Origin: Kiloniella laminariae
GTDB taxonomy: Bacteria > Pseudomonadota > Alphaproteobacteria > Kiloniellales > Kiloniellaceae
Assembly (NCBI RefSeq): GCF_027214005.1
Contig: NZ_JAPWGY010000002.1
Location: forward strand, 521,860 to 585,859
Length of the DNA: 64,000 nucleotides
Direction: 5' to 3'
This document shows positions 52,744 through 61,835 of the stretch, in pieces (position 1 is the first letter of the stretch; each line of letters begins with the position of its first letter). The notes under the pieces are model-generated. The model made no database searches. It was not told the DNA's origin and saw nothing but the letters and a program-made list of their open reading frames with translations. Both the position numbers and the translations under genes were made by a program.

Positions 52744-53064
52744 CTATTGTTCCATCAACTGTTTTTTGGCTTCGGCCATCAAATCTGCCATCTGGCGGAT
52801 AACCTGGTGTTCTGATTTGTCCACGTTGTGATCCTGCAAATCTTTCAGGACTTTCCGTTTCACATCATCTTCACCGGGCTCGGCCAGATCGGCCTTGACC
52901 ACAGAGGCAGCATATTCACTGGCCGCTTCACCAGTCATGCCCATCAACTCTGCTGCCCAAAGTCCAAGAAGTTTGTTGCGACGGGCTTCTGTTTTGAACC
53001 GCAGTTCCTCATCGTGCTGGAATTTTTCTTCAAACGCTTTTTCGCGGTTGTTTAGATTGGTCAT
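52744..53064 (-). CDS. DUF1476 protein, ATPase inhibitor zeta-like, copy 2
   Basis: 106 residues. It follows the Paracoccus zeta pattern more closely: NNREKAFEEKFQHDEELRFKTEARRNKLLGLWAAELMGM, then ASEYAASVVKADLAEPGEDDVKRKVLKDL and MADLMAEAKKQLMEQ. It is probably the canonical inhibitor of F1-ATPase. No atp genes are nearby. The two copies share the N-terminal region and diverge after it, so duplication and specialisation are likely. Confidence 0.88.
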   Translation of the reverse strand: MTNLNNREKAFEEKFQHDEELRFKTEARRNKLLGLWAAELMGMTGEAASEYAASVVKADLAEPGEDDVKRKVLKDLQDHNVDKSEHQVIRQMADLMAEAKKQLMEQ

Positions 53065-53258
53065 GAGACAAAGACTCCCCGTCTTGAAGTAACGAACAAT
53101 GTAACCTTTCTGTCCACCCGCCCTTCATTTATGAAGCTCACCTTCAGCCTGAAAGGGCGACGCAACAGAAAGCATCTGTTATATAGATCGTTATAACCTT
53201 TCGTTTCCGCAAGGGAAACTCGTTAATATCAGGTTTTGGCACGAAATCGGCAGGAAAA

Positions 53259-54014
53259 ATGTGTACTGTTACCCTTCTCAGACGCCCCGGGCATAAATGG
53301 CCGCTCCTCTTCGCGGGCAACCGGGACGAAATGAATGATCGCCCCTGGCAAAAACCTGCCCGGCATTGGGCAGACCGTCCCGACGTTGTCGCCGGACTTG
53401 ATGAAACTGCTGGAGGGAGCTGGCTGGGCATCAATGACTTTGGACTGCTCTCGTGCATTCTGAATCGCCGGGGCAGTCTCGGCCCTCAAGCAGACAAACG
53501 GAGTCGGGGGGAAATTGTTCTTGAAGCCCTGGATCATGCAGAAGCCCGCGTCGCTGCCGACGCACTGGCCGAGCTTAACCCCATGGCCTACCGCAGTTTC
53601 AATCTGATTATCGCCGACTTCAAAGATGCCTATTGGTTACGCCACGACGAGCTTTCCGGAACAGGACGCATCGAGATTTTCCCGATCCCCGAAGGCGTTT
53701 TCATGATCACGGCTGGTGACGGGAATGATCAAAGCCCCCGTATCCAGGCCCATCGCGCCGACTTTGGATCAAAGATCCCCGATCCGGACAAAGCCAACTG
53801 GTCCGGATGGCAGGCCATCCTGGCACGCCAAGATCCCGACCATCATACAGCCATGAGCTTCACCACAGCAGAGGGCTTTGGAACCAGTTCTTCTTCGCTT
53901 ATTGGCCTTCCCGCCCCGGAGAACGTCTCTTCTGGCGGAGACAAGGTCAAAACAGAGTGGCTCTTTGCCGCCGGGCAACCGGGGAAAGTCCCTTTTGAAA
54001 AGGTGGATATCTGA
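53259..54014 (+). CDS. NRDE family protein (TANGO2-like)
   Basis: 251 residues. It begins Met-Cys-Thr-Val-Thr-Leu with NRDE in LLFAGNRDEMNDRPW; Cys2 would become the N-terminal nucleophile (Ntn fold). GSWLGINDFGLLSCILNRRG is the second family motif. TANGO2 in eukaryotes affects heme and acyl-CoA handling; bacterial function is unknown. AGGA stands four bases before the start. Located between zeta genes and purC. Confidence 0.88.
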   Translation: MCTVTLLRRPGHKWPLLFAGNRDEMNDRPWQKPARHWADRPDVVAGLDETAGGSWLGINDFGLLSCILNRRGSLGPQADKRSRGEIVLEALDHAEARVAADALAELNPMAYRSFNLIIADFKDAYWLRHDELSGTGRIEIFPIPEGVFMITAGDGNDQSPRIQAHRADFGSKIPDPDKANWSGWQAILARQDPDHHTAMSFTTAEGFGTSSSSLIGLPAPENVSSGGDKVKTEWLFAAGQPGKVPFEKVDI

Positions 54015-54221
54015 GTTTACCTTTGCCAAGCCCTTTAAGATAAAGACCTTATCGCTTCTTGGATTACACAACCTGATAAAAAGCTGGCAATGGGGGAGAA
54101 GCGGGATTGTTTTCCGCGACCGAGACTGCTATACGGGGCGCGAATATATGAGGTATGGAAAAGCCTCGGTCTTTCCGCCTCGCGTCACCTCTTACTGGGC
54201 CAGGCCCAAGGGACAGATTTC

Positions 54222-54968
54222 ATGCGCGGCAAACAGCTTTATGAAGGCAAGGCAAAGGTTCTTTTTGAAGGGCCTGAGGCCGGTACGCTGATCCAGTATT
54301 TCAAAGACGATGCCACAGCCTTTAATAACCAGAAAAAAGGCACGATCACCGGCAAGGGTATTCTGAACAACTGCATTTCCGAATACATCATGTTGCGTCT
54401 GGCCGAGTTGGGTATTCCCACGCACTTCATCAAACGTCTGGATGAGCGCGAGCAATTGATCAAATCGGTCGAGATTGTTCCGCTGGAAGTGGTTGTCCGC
54501 AACGTTGCTGCCGGTTCGATATGCAAAAATCTGGGCCTTGTCGAAGGCACTCCACTCTCCGAATCCCTAGTAGAATTCTGCTATAAAAAGGACGAGTTGG
54601 GTGATCCCCTGATCTCCCGCGATCATGCCGTCGTTCTCGGCTGGGCTACGCAGGATGAAATCGAAGACATCCTGCACTACACCCACCGGATCAATGATTT
54701 CCTCCGTGGGCTGTTCTTTGGCATCGGCGTTCGCCTTGTTGATTTCAAGATCGAGTTTGGTCGTTTGCAGGATGACCTGGGCACAATGATTGTTCTCGCC
54801 GACGAGATCAGTCCTGATTCCTGTCGTCTGTGGGACGTCAAGACCAACGAAAAGATGGATAAGGACCGCTTCCGCCGTGACCTTGGCGCGGTTGAAGAGG
54901 CCTACATCGAAATTGCCAGACGCCTCGGTGTATTGCCGGAAAGTTTTGCAGAGAAAAATCCGGCCTAG
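54222..54968 (+). CDS. purC: Phosphoribosylaminoimidazole-succinocarboxamide synthase
   Basis: 248 residues from ATG 54222, preceded by AAGGGA; an upstream frame extension is not family-like. Purine step 7: joins Asp to CAIR with [14 protein letters not shown] is the SAICAR synthetase start motif; [30 protein letters not shown] and [10 protein letters not shown] are intact. Leads purC-purS-purQ-purL. Confidence 0.96.
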   Translation: MRGKQLYEGKAKVLFEGPEAGTLIQYFKDDATAFNNQKKGTITGKGILNNCISEYIMLRLAELGIPTHFIKRLDEREQLIKSVEIVPLEVVVRNVAAGSICKNLGLVEGTPLSESLVEFCYKKDELGDPLISRDHAVVLGWATQDEIEDILHYTHRINDFLRGLFFGIGVRLVDFKIEFGRLQDDLGTMIVLADEISPDSCRLWDVKTNEKMDKDRFRRDLGAVEEAYIEIARRLGVLPESFAEKNPA

Positions 54969-55074
54969 GGCCGATTGTAACGGGGGCCCAGTGGGTCCCC
55001 GAAGTATTTAAGCTATATCAGCTTAGCGGGGTGTATTGATTGCCCCCGTCAGCAACTAAAAATGGAGATTACGG

Positions 55075-55317
55075 GTGAAAGCGCGCATCCATGTCACTCT
55101 GAAAAACGGAGTTCTGGACCCTCAGGGTAAAGCAATTGAACACACACTTGGCTCACTGGGCTTCGCAGGTGTCAATCAGGCCCGCCAGGGTAAATTCATC
55201 GAGCTGGATCTTGAAGAAACTGACAAGGCCAAAGCTCATGAAGCCGTCACTGCCATGTGCGAAAAGCTGCTGGCAAACACTGTGATCGAAAACTATTCCA
55301 TCGATCTGGAACAGTAA
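55075..55317 (+). CDS. purS: Phosphoribosylformylglycinamidine synthase subunit PurS
   Basis: 80 residues from GTG 55075 with GGAG upstream. PurS bridges PurL and PurQ to form FGAM synthase. VTLKNGVLDPQGKAIEHTLGSLGF and MCEKLLANTVIENYSI are typical. Between purC and purS lies a GC-rich hairpin (GGGGGCCCAGTGGGTCCCC, about 54979-54997). Confidence 0.94.
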   Translation: MKARIHVTLKNGVLDPQGKAIEHTLGSLGFAGVNQARQGKFIELDLEETDKAKAHEAVTAMCEKLLANTVIENYSIDLEQ

Positions 55318-55411
55318 GCTGCCCCTCACCACTGATAAAAATATCTGTGGTGATCAGAGCAAAAGTATCTGAGATGACTTACTGTAACTTCGAACCACGA
55401 GGAACTTGCCA

Positions 55412-56101
55412 ATGAAAGCGGCGGTGATCGTTTTCCCAGGATCCAATTGTGACCGTGATATTCAGGTCGCGTTGCGTCAGTCTATGGGATCTGAACCCCA
55501 GATGGTCTGGCATAAAGATGCCGACTTTGATTCTGTTGACCTGATCTGTCTCCCCGGCGGATTTTCCTACGGCGACTATCTGCGCTGTGGTGCCATGTCA
55601 GCCAAATCCCCGGTGATGAAAGAAGTCATCGCCCGGGCGAACAAGGGTGTCCCTGTCCTGGGGATCTGTAACGGATTTCAAATCCTTGCCGAAAGCGGAT
55701 TGGTTCCCGGTGCCCTGATGCGCAATGCCGGCCTGAAGTTTGTCTGCCGCGATCTCCACCTGAAGGTCGAACGCAACGACAGCATCTTCACCAGCGGCTA
55801 TGCTGCGGGTCAGACAATCCGTATTCCTGTCGCCCATCACGACGGCAACTACTTCGTTGATTCCGAAGGGCTGAAAGCGCTCGAAGATAACAACCAGGTT
55901 GCTTTCCGCTATTGCGGTGCAGATGGAACAGTGGATCTGGCAAACAATCCCAACGGTTCGCTCAACAACATTGCCGGAGTCTATAACGCCAAAGGCAATG
56001 TTCTTGGCATGATGCCTCACCCCGAACGTCTTTGCGATGCGGCTCTCGGTGGTACAGATGGCCGAGCCATGTTTGAAAGCCTCGTTGCGGCTCTTTCATA
56101 A
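55412..56101 (+). CDS. purQ: Phosphoribosylformylglycinamidine synthase subunit PurQ (glutaminase)
   Basis: 229 residues from ATG 55412, preceded by GAGGA. Class I amidotransferase: catalytic Cys in [11 protein letters not shown] and His-Pro-Glu in [20 protein letters not shown] starts the protein. Supplies ammonia to PurL through PurS. A TTG six bases upstream is an alternative start. Confidence 0.95.
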   Translation: MKAAVIVFPGSNCDRDIQVALRQSMGSEPQMVWHKDADFDSVDLICLPGGFSYGDYLRCGAMSAKSPVMKEVIARANKGVPVLGICNGFQILAESGLVPGALMRNAGLKFVCRDLHLKVERNDSIFTSGYAAGQTIRIPVAHHDGNYFVDSEGLKALEDNNQVAFRYCGADGTVDLANNPNGSLNNIAGVYNAKGNVLGMMPHPERLCDAALGGTDGRAMFESLVAALS

Positions 56102-56113
56102 GGTGATGAAAAG

Positions 56114-58303
56114 ATGAGTGAAATTACCCCCGAAATCGTCGCCGAACATGGCCTGAACAAAGAAGAATACGCACTGGTTCTCGAGATCATGGGACGCGAG
56201 CCCAATCTCCTGGAACTGGGCATCTTCTCGGTGATGTGGTCCGAGCACTGTTCTTACAAGTCATCGAAAAAATGGCTCAAAACCCTGCCAACCGAGGGGC
56301 CTCAGGTTATCATGGGTCCCGGTGAAAACGCAGGCGTGATTGATATTGGCGAAGGTTATGCCGCGATCTTCAAGATGGAGAGCCACAACCACCCGAGCTT
56401 TATCGAGCCCTATCAGGGCGCGGCAACCGGTGTTGGCGGTATCCTGCGCGATGTCTTCACCATGGGCGCACGCCCCATTGCCAACGTCAACGCCCTGCGT
56501 TTTGGCGAACCTGATCATCCGAAAACCAAACATCTGGTTTCCGGTGTCGTTGCCGGTGTTGGTGGTTATGGTAACTGTGTCGGTGTTCCAACCATTGCTG
56601 GTGAAGTCGAATTTGATCCTTCGTACAATGGCAACATTCTGGTCAACGCCATGACTGTTGGTCTTGCCCGTGCTGACCGGATTTTCACCGCCCAGGCTTC
56701 CGGTGTCGGCAACCCCGTGGTTTACGTCGGCTCCAAAACCGGGCGCGACGGTATTCACGGTGCGACCATGGCTTCTGCCGAGTTCGACGATGATTCTGAC
56801 GAAAAGCGCCCAACGGTACAGGTCGGCGATCCTTTCACAGAAAAGCTGCTGATCGAAGCCTGTCTCGAATTGATGCAGACAGATACCATCGTCGCAATCC
56901 AGGACATGGGCGCAGCAGGCTTGACCTCTTCGTCCTTTGAAATGGCTTCTTCTGGTGACATGGGCGTTGAGCTGAACCTTGATCAGGTTCCCCAGCGTGA
57001 AGATGACATGACGCCTTACGAGATGATGCTGTCTGAAAGCCAGGAGCGGATGCTGATCATCCTCAAACCCGGCAAGGAACACATCGCCAAAGCCATCATG
57101 GAAAAATGGGATCTGGATTTTGCAGTTATCGGGACACTGACCGACAGCAAACGCATGGTTCTGAAGTTCCATGGTGAAGTCGTTGGCGATTTGCCGATCA
57201 AACCGCTTGCTCACCACTCCCCTGAATATGATCGCCCGTGGGTCCCCACACCCGACAGCAAGGATGTGAAGCCAGAAGATGTCAAAGAAGCCGCTGATAC
57301 CACAGCAGCCCTCAAGACACTGATCGGCTCACCGAATATGTCCAGCCGCCGTTGGGTCTGGGAACAGTATGATCACATGGTGATGGGCGATACGATCCAG
57401 CGCCCCGGCGGTGATGCCGGTGTAGTCCGGATTCACGGCACCAACCGTGCCCTTGCTGTCACATCGGACTGCACACCGCGCTATTGTCTGGCAAACCCGG
57501 TTCGCGGTGGCGCACAGGCTGTCGCAGAGACCTACCGCAACCTGACATCCGTCGGGGCCAAGCCTTTGGCGATCACCGATAACATGAACTTCGGCAACCC
57601 CGAACGTCCCGAGATCATGGGCCAGTTTGTCGGCTGTATCGAAGGCATGCGTGATGCCTGTCTTGCACTGGATTACCCCGTGGTGTCTGGGAACGTCTCG
57701 CTTTACAACGAAACCAATGGCAAGGGCATTATGCCAACGCCGGTTATCGGTGGCGTTGGACTGCTGGAAAATGCAGACCGCCTGGCGACAGTTGCCTTTG
57801 GCGCAGAGAATGAAACACTTGTTCTTGTCGGCGAAAGCAAAGGCCATCTTGGCCGCTCTGTCTATATGGATGTGCTCGAAGGCAAACGCGAGGGCAATGC
57901 CCCTGTCGTTGATCTGGCCGCGGAACGTCGCAATGGCGAGTTCATTCGCTCCCGGATCGAGGCAGGCCTTCTGACAAGCTGTCACGACCTTTCAGATGGT
58001 GGCCTCGCCGCAGCTGTTGCCGATATGGCCATCGCTTCAGGTATGGGAGCAACGGTTACGAAGCCAGCCACCTGTTCAGTTCCAACAACGGCCTGGCTCT
58101 TCGGTGAAGATCAGGGCCGCTATCTGGTGTCGGTTGCCGATGCGGAAAGCTTCCTTTCGGCAGCAAAACAAGCTGGTGTGTCTGCTGAGGTGATTGGTCG
58201 CACTGGCGGTCAGGGCTTGACCCTGCCCGGTGGCAGCACCATATCGGTAGCAGAACTACGTGAAACCAACGAATCCTGGCTGCCGAACTATATGGCAAGC
58301 TGA
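56114..58303 (+). CDS. purL: Phosphoribosylformylglycinamidine synthase subunit PurL (small type)
   Basis: 729 residues, normal for the small PurL that needs PurS and Pur[19 protein letters not shown] is the FGAM synthase start motif; the ATP site blocks [41 protein letters not shown], and [14 protein letters not shown] are intact. Performs purine step 4. Twelve bases after purQ. Last of the pur cluster, before a hairpin. Confidence 0.97.
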   Translation: MSEITPEIVAEHGLNKEEYALVLEIMGREPNLLELGIFSVMWSEHCSYKSSKKWLKTLPTEGPQVIMGPGENAGVIDIGEGYAAIFKMESHNHPSFIEPYQGAATGVGGILRDVFTMGARPIANVNALRFGEPDHPKTKHLVSGVVAGVGGYGNCVGVPTIAGEVEFDPSYNGNILVNAMTVGLARADRIFTAQASGVGNPVVYVGSKTGRDGIHGATMASAEFDDDSDEKRPTVQVGDPFTEKLLIEACLELMQTDTIVAIQDMGAAGLTSSSFEMASSGDMGVELNLDQVPQREDDMTPYEMMLSESQERMLIILKPGKEHIAKAIMEKWDLDFAVIGTLTDSKRMVLKFHGEVVGDLPIKPLAHHSPEYDRPWVPTPDSKDVKPEDVKEAADTTAALKTLIGSPNMSSRRWVWEQYDHMVMGDTIQRPGGDAGVVRIHGTNRALAVTSDCTPRYCLANPVRGGAQAVAETYRNLTSVGAKPLAITDNMNFGNPERPEIMGQFVGCIEGMRDACLALDYPVVSGNVSLYNETNGKGIMPTPVIGGVGLLENADRLATVAFGAENETLVLVGESKGHLGRSVYMDVLEGKREGNAPVVDLAAERRNGEFIRSRIEAGLLTSCHDLSDGGLAAAVADMAIASGMGATVTKPATCSVPTTAWLFGEDQGRYLVSVADAESFLSAAKQAGVSAEVIGRTGGQGLTLPGGSTISVAELRETNESWLPNYMAS

Positions 58304-58316
58304 TGTTCGCTGCCGA

Positions 58317-58423
58317 TTTGAAAGAATCTTCTCCACAGGGGCGGTAAAAGATACCTCTCCTGTGGATCTTTCAGAAAAGGCTTTGTAGTGTTGTAGACGG
58401 AACAGGCCGGGACTCCGGCCTGG
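58317..58423 (+). terminator. Hairpins after purL
   Basis: GAAAGAATCTTCTCCACAGG pairs imperfectly with CCTGTGGATCTTTC (about 58318-58374), and a smaller stem AGGCCGG/CCGGCCT follows (about 58407-58424). No T run follows, so it may slow but not fully end transcription into bolA. Confidence 0.5.
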
Positions 58424-58454
58424 CTGGAGAGAAAAAAGAACAAGGACAGTATTT

Positions 58455-58691
58455 ATGCCGATGAACCCTGCTGAAATCGAAGCACTGATTCGGGAAGCAC
58501 TGCCCGACGCTGATGTGACCATCGAAGACCTTCGTGGTGATGGTGATCATTATGCAGCTTATGTCGTATCCCCGACTTTTCAGGGTAAAACCAGAGTGCA
58601 GCAGCACCAGATGATCTATCAGGCCCTGCAGGGGCGCATGGGCAATGAATTGCATGCACTTGCTCTTCAGACCTCGGCACCCGCAGCCTGA
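58455..58691 (+). CDS. bolA: BolA family protein
   Basis: 78 residues. MNPAEIEALIREALPDADVTIEDLRGDGDHYAAYVVSPTFQGKTRVQQHQMIYQALQGRMG-type pattern: short BolA with the conserved helix-strand signature and the FxGK and RVxxHQ motifs; the Fe-S-binding His is in VQQHQM. It pairs with Grx4 in iron-sulfur handling. 43 bases before grxD. Confidence 0.93.
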   Translation: MPMNPAEIEALIREALPDADVTIEDLRGDGDHYAAYVVSPTFQGKTRVQQHQMIYQALQGRMGNELHALALQTSAPAA

Positions 58692-58734
58692 TACGCCACA
58701 GCTGCTTTGAACAAACGAGCAAGGAACAAGCCTT

Positions 58735-59076
58735 ATGGATAATGTTGTCGCAGATCGCATCCGTCAGGAAGTAAAAGAAAACGACGTAGTGCTTTTCATG
58801 AAAGGCACCCCTGTTTTTCCACAGTGCGGTTTTTCCGCCACTGCTGCCCAGATCCTCACCCACCTCGGCGTGAAGTTCACCGGTGTTGACGTATTGCAAG
58901 ATCCAAGTATTCGCCAGGGAATCAAGGATTTCAGCAACTGGCCAACCATTCCCCAGCTTTATGTGAAGGGCGAATTTGTTGGTGGCTGTGATATCCTCCG
59001 TGAAATGTTCCAGACCGGAGAACTGCAGCAGTTCTTCCAGGAAAAGGGCATTAACGCCGAAGCCCAGGCTTCCTGA
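58735..59076 (+). CDS. grxD: Monothiol glutaredoxin (CGFS type, Grx4)
   Basis: 113 residues. Active site Cys31-Gly-Phe-Ser34 in FMKGTPVFPQCGFSATA; WPTIPQLYVKGEFVGGCDI binds glutathione. It forms [2Fe-2S]-bridged complexes with BolA, encoded directly upstream. Length and spacing fit a bolA-grxD operon. Confidence 0.95.
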   Translation: MDNVVADRIRQEVKENDVVLFMKGTPVFPQCGFSATAAQILTHLGVKFTGVDVLQDPSIRQGIKDFSNWPTIPQLYVKGEFVGGCDILREMFQTGELQQFFQEKGINAEAQAS

Positions 59077-59170
59077 GTTTTTCTTGACGATCAACTCTGT
59101 ACAAGGGTCGCCTAAGGCGGCCCTTTTGCGTTTTCAACTGCGCCCCTAGGTATTTTGATAGGGAATAAGA

Positions 59171-59536
59171 TTGAGCATCAAACAGATCTTTTTGACCACG
59201 GCGACGCTGTTGTTCCTGACAGCCTGCTCCCCAGGCGTAAATGAAAGACACTCAACGCAGGAAACAACTTACTACCCTTCCTTTGTTCAACAGGTGCTTG
59301 ATCAAAATGCGATTGAGCTATCAAGAGTAGCTTCAGTCAAAACACTCGAAAACCATTCCGGTTTGCCACGCTTGTCCAGGTATCGCCGATTATATCGGTC
59401 TATTGACTATAATAGCTATGTCCGCTTTACCGACTGCGGCGGTCATCTTGTGATCCAGCACAGCTACTCTGGCGTCATCAAACAGGTCTATAGTCGCGGA
59501 GATTGTCACTTTCTCGGCATCAGGTGGTTTAATTAA
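59171..59536 (+). CDS. Small lipoprotein, paralogue of the next gene
   Basis: 121 residues from TTG 59171. Lipoprotein signal with lipobox LTAC (Cys19). The C-terminal 55 residues are a compact domain with two cysteines (RFTDCGGHL, RGDCHFLG) and the pattern SGVIKQVYSRGDCHF. The next gene shares the pattern GRVDYVYSRGECKF at its end. So they are tandem paralogues that differ in export: this one lipidated, the other soluble. Unknown function. Confidence 0.7.
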   Translation: MSIKQIFLTTATLLFLTACSPGVNERHSTQETTYYPSFVQQVLDQNAIELSRVASVKTLENHSGLPRLSRYRRLYRSIDYNSYVRFTDCGGHLVIQHSYSGVIKQVYSRGDCHFLGIRWFN

Positions 59537-59616
59537 TCCTGTGAATGCCTATCTCTTATCTGGTGGGAAAAAACACCATGACATCTCCTGAAAATCTCTA
59601 TTCCCAAGGATTTCCC

Positions 59617-59955
59617 ATGTTTAAAAAACTGTTTATTGCGCCGTTTCTTGGCATCTGCCTTTCTGCAACCATCCTGTCCAGCCCGGTACAGGCAGGCGTA
59701 CGCAACCCCTATCCGGAACCTCTGGAAGAACTCCTGACAAAACTTGGGATCACTGCCGAGGATATTCGCTCTCAGAACACACTTGAGAGAAATTCCCGTT
59801 CGGAACGGGATCAAAAACTGATTGGCTACCAGACTTTTTACAGGTTTCACAGCTGCACAGGCTATCTTCAGGTGAACCAGCACAGGTTTGGTCGCGTAGA
59901 CTATGTTTATAGCCGTGGCGAATGCAAATTCCCCGGTGTCGAGCAGTTCGACTGA
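59617..59955 (+). CDS. Small secreted protein, paralogue of the previous gene
   Basis: 112 residues from ATG 59617, preceded by AAGGA; the open frame upstream lacks a good start. Signal peptide ending SSPVQA. Mature part ends FYRFHSCTGYLQV and VDYVYSRGECKFPG, with two cysteines spaced as in the previous gene. These small two-cysteine domains probably form one disulfide. Unknown function; perhaps periplasmic binding. Followed by a hairpin shared with rpsD. Confidence 0.7.
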   Translation: MFKKLFIAPFLGICLSATILSSPVQAGVRNPYPEPLEELLTKLGITAEDIRSQNTLERNSRSERDQKLIGYQTFYRFHSCTGYLQVNQHRFGRVDYVYSRGECKFPGVEQFD

Positions 59956-59990
59956 CTTTAGCCGCAGACCCTAAAAGCAGCAGGCAAAAC

Positions 59991-60024
59991 AAAAAGGCCA
60001 CCCGCTTCTGCGGATGGCCTTTTG
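59991..60024. terminator. Bidirectional terminator between the small secreted genes and rpsD
   Basis: AAAAAGGCCACCCGC pairs with GCGGATGGCCTTTT (one mismatch), with A and T runs on both sides. Confidence 0.82.
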
Positions 60025-60057
60025 TCTGCCAGTAAACCGGCGGAATTTTCGTCCCGA

Positions 60058-60675
60058 TTAGCGGGAGTAGAATTCGATGATCAGGTTTGGTTCCATCTGA
60101 ACTGGATATGGAACGTCTGCCAGCTCAGGAACGCGCACGTAGGTGGCTTTCATCGCTTTGTGATCGGCATCGATGTATTCTGGAATGTCACGCTCGGAAG
60201 ATTCAACCGCATCGAGAACCATTGGTACCTGACGGCTTTTTTCTTTCACTTCAATCACATCGCCAACTTTAACCTGGTAAGAAGGAATGTTGACCTTCTT
60301 GCCGTTAACTGTGACGTGACCGTGGTTGACAAACTGACGGGCTGCGAAAACTGTCGGTACAAACTTGGCGCGGTAGATAACTGCGTCCAGACGGCTCTCA
60401 AGCAGGCCAATCAGGTTTTCACCTGTATCACCCTTGCGACGGTTCGCTTCAGCGAAGTAGCGACGGAACTGTTTCTCGCCGATGTTACCGTAGTAACCTT
60501 TCAGCTTCTGTTTCGCCATCAGCTGGGTGCCGAAGTCGGAAGTCTTGCCTTTACGGCGCTGACCGTGCTGACCTGGACCGTAGTCACGACGGTTCAGCGG
60601 GCTCTTTGGGCGACCCCAAAGGTTTACACCAAGGCGGCGGTTAATCTTGTATTTCGAAGCAATACGCTTGGACAT
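60058..60675 (-). CDS. rpsD: 30S ribosomal protein S4
   Basis: 205 residues from ATG 60675 (an in-frame upstream Met lies in the leader). [38 protein letters not shown] is the S4 start; the S4 RNA-binding domain follows ([39 protein letters not shown]). Binds 16S rRNA early in assembly and may regulate translation. Stand-alone here, as in many alphaproteobacteria. Confidence 0.97.
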   Translation of the reverse strand: MSKRIASKYKINRRLGVNLWGRPKSPLNRRDYGPGQHGQRRKGKTSDFGTQLMAKQKLKGYYGNIGEKQFRRYFAEANRRKGDTGENLIGLLESRLDAVIYRAKFVPTVFAARQFVNHGHVTVNGKKVNIPSYQVKVGDVIEVKEKSRQVPMVLDAVESSERDIPEYIDADHKAMKATYVRVPELADVPYPVQMEPNLIIEFYSR

Positions 60676-60772
60676 TGTCTTGTATCCTAAAGTCTGTTTA
60701 TTGTCCCGGTAGTTCCAAAACGGACGGGGCACAGGTCTTTGACCGTCCCACTTTCCCAGGAATGCAGGCGCG
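60676..60772 (-). other. rpsD leader
   Basis: About 98 bases of 5' leader with GTCCCGGTAG and GGACGGGG/CCGTCCC complementary parts (hairpin about 60721-60749). An S4 autoregulatory structure is possible but unproven. Confidence 0.4.
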
Positions 60773-60800
60773 ACTATAGGGATCAGCAGACAAAAGTCAA
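60773..60800 (-). promoter_or_regulatory. sigma-70-type promoter of rpsD
   Basis: Minus strand TTGACT (60795-60800), 16-base spacer, TATAGT (60773-60778), followed by CGCGCC, a GC-rich discriminator typical of ribosomal-gene promoters. Confidence 0.62.
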
Positions 60801-60980
60801 ACCCCTTTCCCCCTCAAACATCAACAAAACTGTCAAATCCGGGCTTTATTGTCTCTGGTCAGCGTAAACCAGGCTTCACAGTATCCCCTGAGCGGTCTTC
60901 TGATCGCAAACAAGCTCGAAAAATCAAATATATTCTGGAGTCGCCTGCAAATTTATCCGGCCTGCCGCCCGATAAACTAT

Positions 60981-61778
60981 TCACGTATCCTTGGATTTTC
61001 CGGAATCATCTCCGCCCTGCTTCCGGGGGCCATGCCGCAAGGATTTGACCACACCGTGCAGCGTATTGACTTCCTGCTGAGTCAACATGGCACGTTGAAA
61101 GATATTGCGCAGGTTACGGATCATGTTCGGACGCTTTTCTGGCGGCCAGAGAAAACCATTCTCGATCAGTGCACTTTCAAGACGTTCATAAAAGTTCACC
61201 AACTCGGCCTTTGGCGCCAGCTCCGAACCACCCAGAACCAGCTCCTGATCCGGTACCTCTGTCCCTTGCTGGAACCACTCATAAGCCACCAGCAAAACCG
61301 CCTGGGCAAGATTGAGCGAAGAGAAGGCCGGGTTGAGTGGCACCGAGATCACTGTATCAGACAGGACAACATCATCATTGTGCAGGCCCGCTTTTTCTGG
61401 ACCAAACAAAATACCGATTTTCTGGCCGGCCTGATCAAGCGCCCGCATTTCCTGTGCCGCACGACGTGGAACAGCAACCCGTTTGGTCATGTCCCGGGTG
61501 CGCGCTGTCGTAGCAAAGATATGATTTAGATCGGCAATGGCCTCGGCCGTGGTCTCAAATACCCGGGCCTTTTCCAGCACTTCAATCGCCCCGGCAGCCG
61601 AGGCTTCTGCTGCAGGATTGGGCCAGCCATCCCGGGGTTTGACCAGACGCAACTCGGTCAGTCCATTATTGAGCATTGCCCGGGCAACCATGCCGATGTT
61701 TTCCCCCAGTTGAGGGCCAACCAAAATGATCACAGGCCCTCCGGCAATCGGGGACTGGGTCCCGTCTGTTCCAGCCAT
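60981..61778 (-). CDS. trmJ: tRNA/rRNA methyltransferase, TrmJ/SpoU family
   Basis: 265 residues. SPOUT motifs: GGPVIILVGPQLGENIGMVARAMLNNG (motif 1), GILFGPEKAGLHNDDV (motif 2), VPLNPAFSSLNLAQAVLLVAYE (motif 3, knot). The long C-terminal extension fits TrmJ, which 2'-O-methylates position 32 in tRNA. Downstream of cimA by 57 bases on the same strand. Confidence 0.88.
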   Translation of the reverse strand: MAGTDGTQSPIAGGPVIILVGPQLGENIGMVARAMLNNGLTELRLVKPRDGWPNPAAEASAAGAIEVLEKARVFETTAEAIADLNHIFATTARTRDMTKRVAVPRRAAQEMRALDQAGQKIGILFGPEKAGLHNDDVVLSDTVISVPLNPAFSSLNLAQAVLLVAYEWFQQGTEVPDQELVLGGSELAPKAELVNFYERLESALIENGFLWPPEKRPNMIRNLRNIFQRAMLTQQEVNTLHGVVKSLRHGPRKQGGDDSGKSKDT

Positions 61779-61835
61779 AGCTATCTCCGACTACAAATTG
61801 AGGCAATACCTGAGCGCAATACCATCACCCTCAGA

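Noticed and set aside
60022-60690. A 222-codon + frame across rpsD
   Set aside because: It is antisense to the highly conserved S4 gene.
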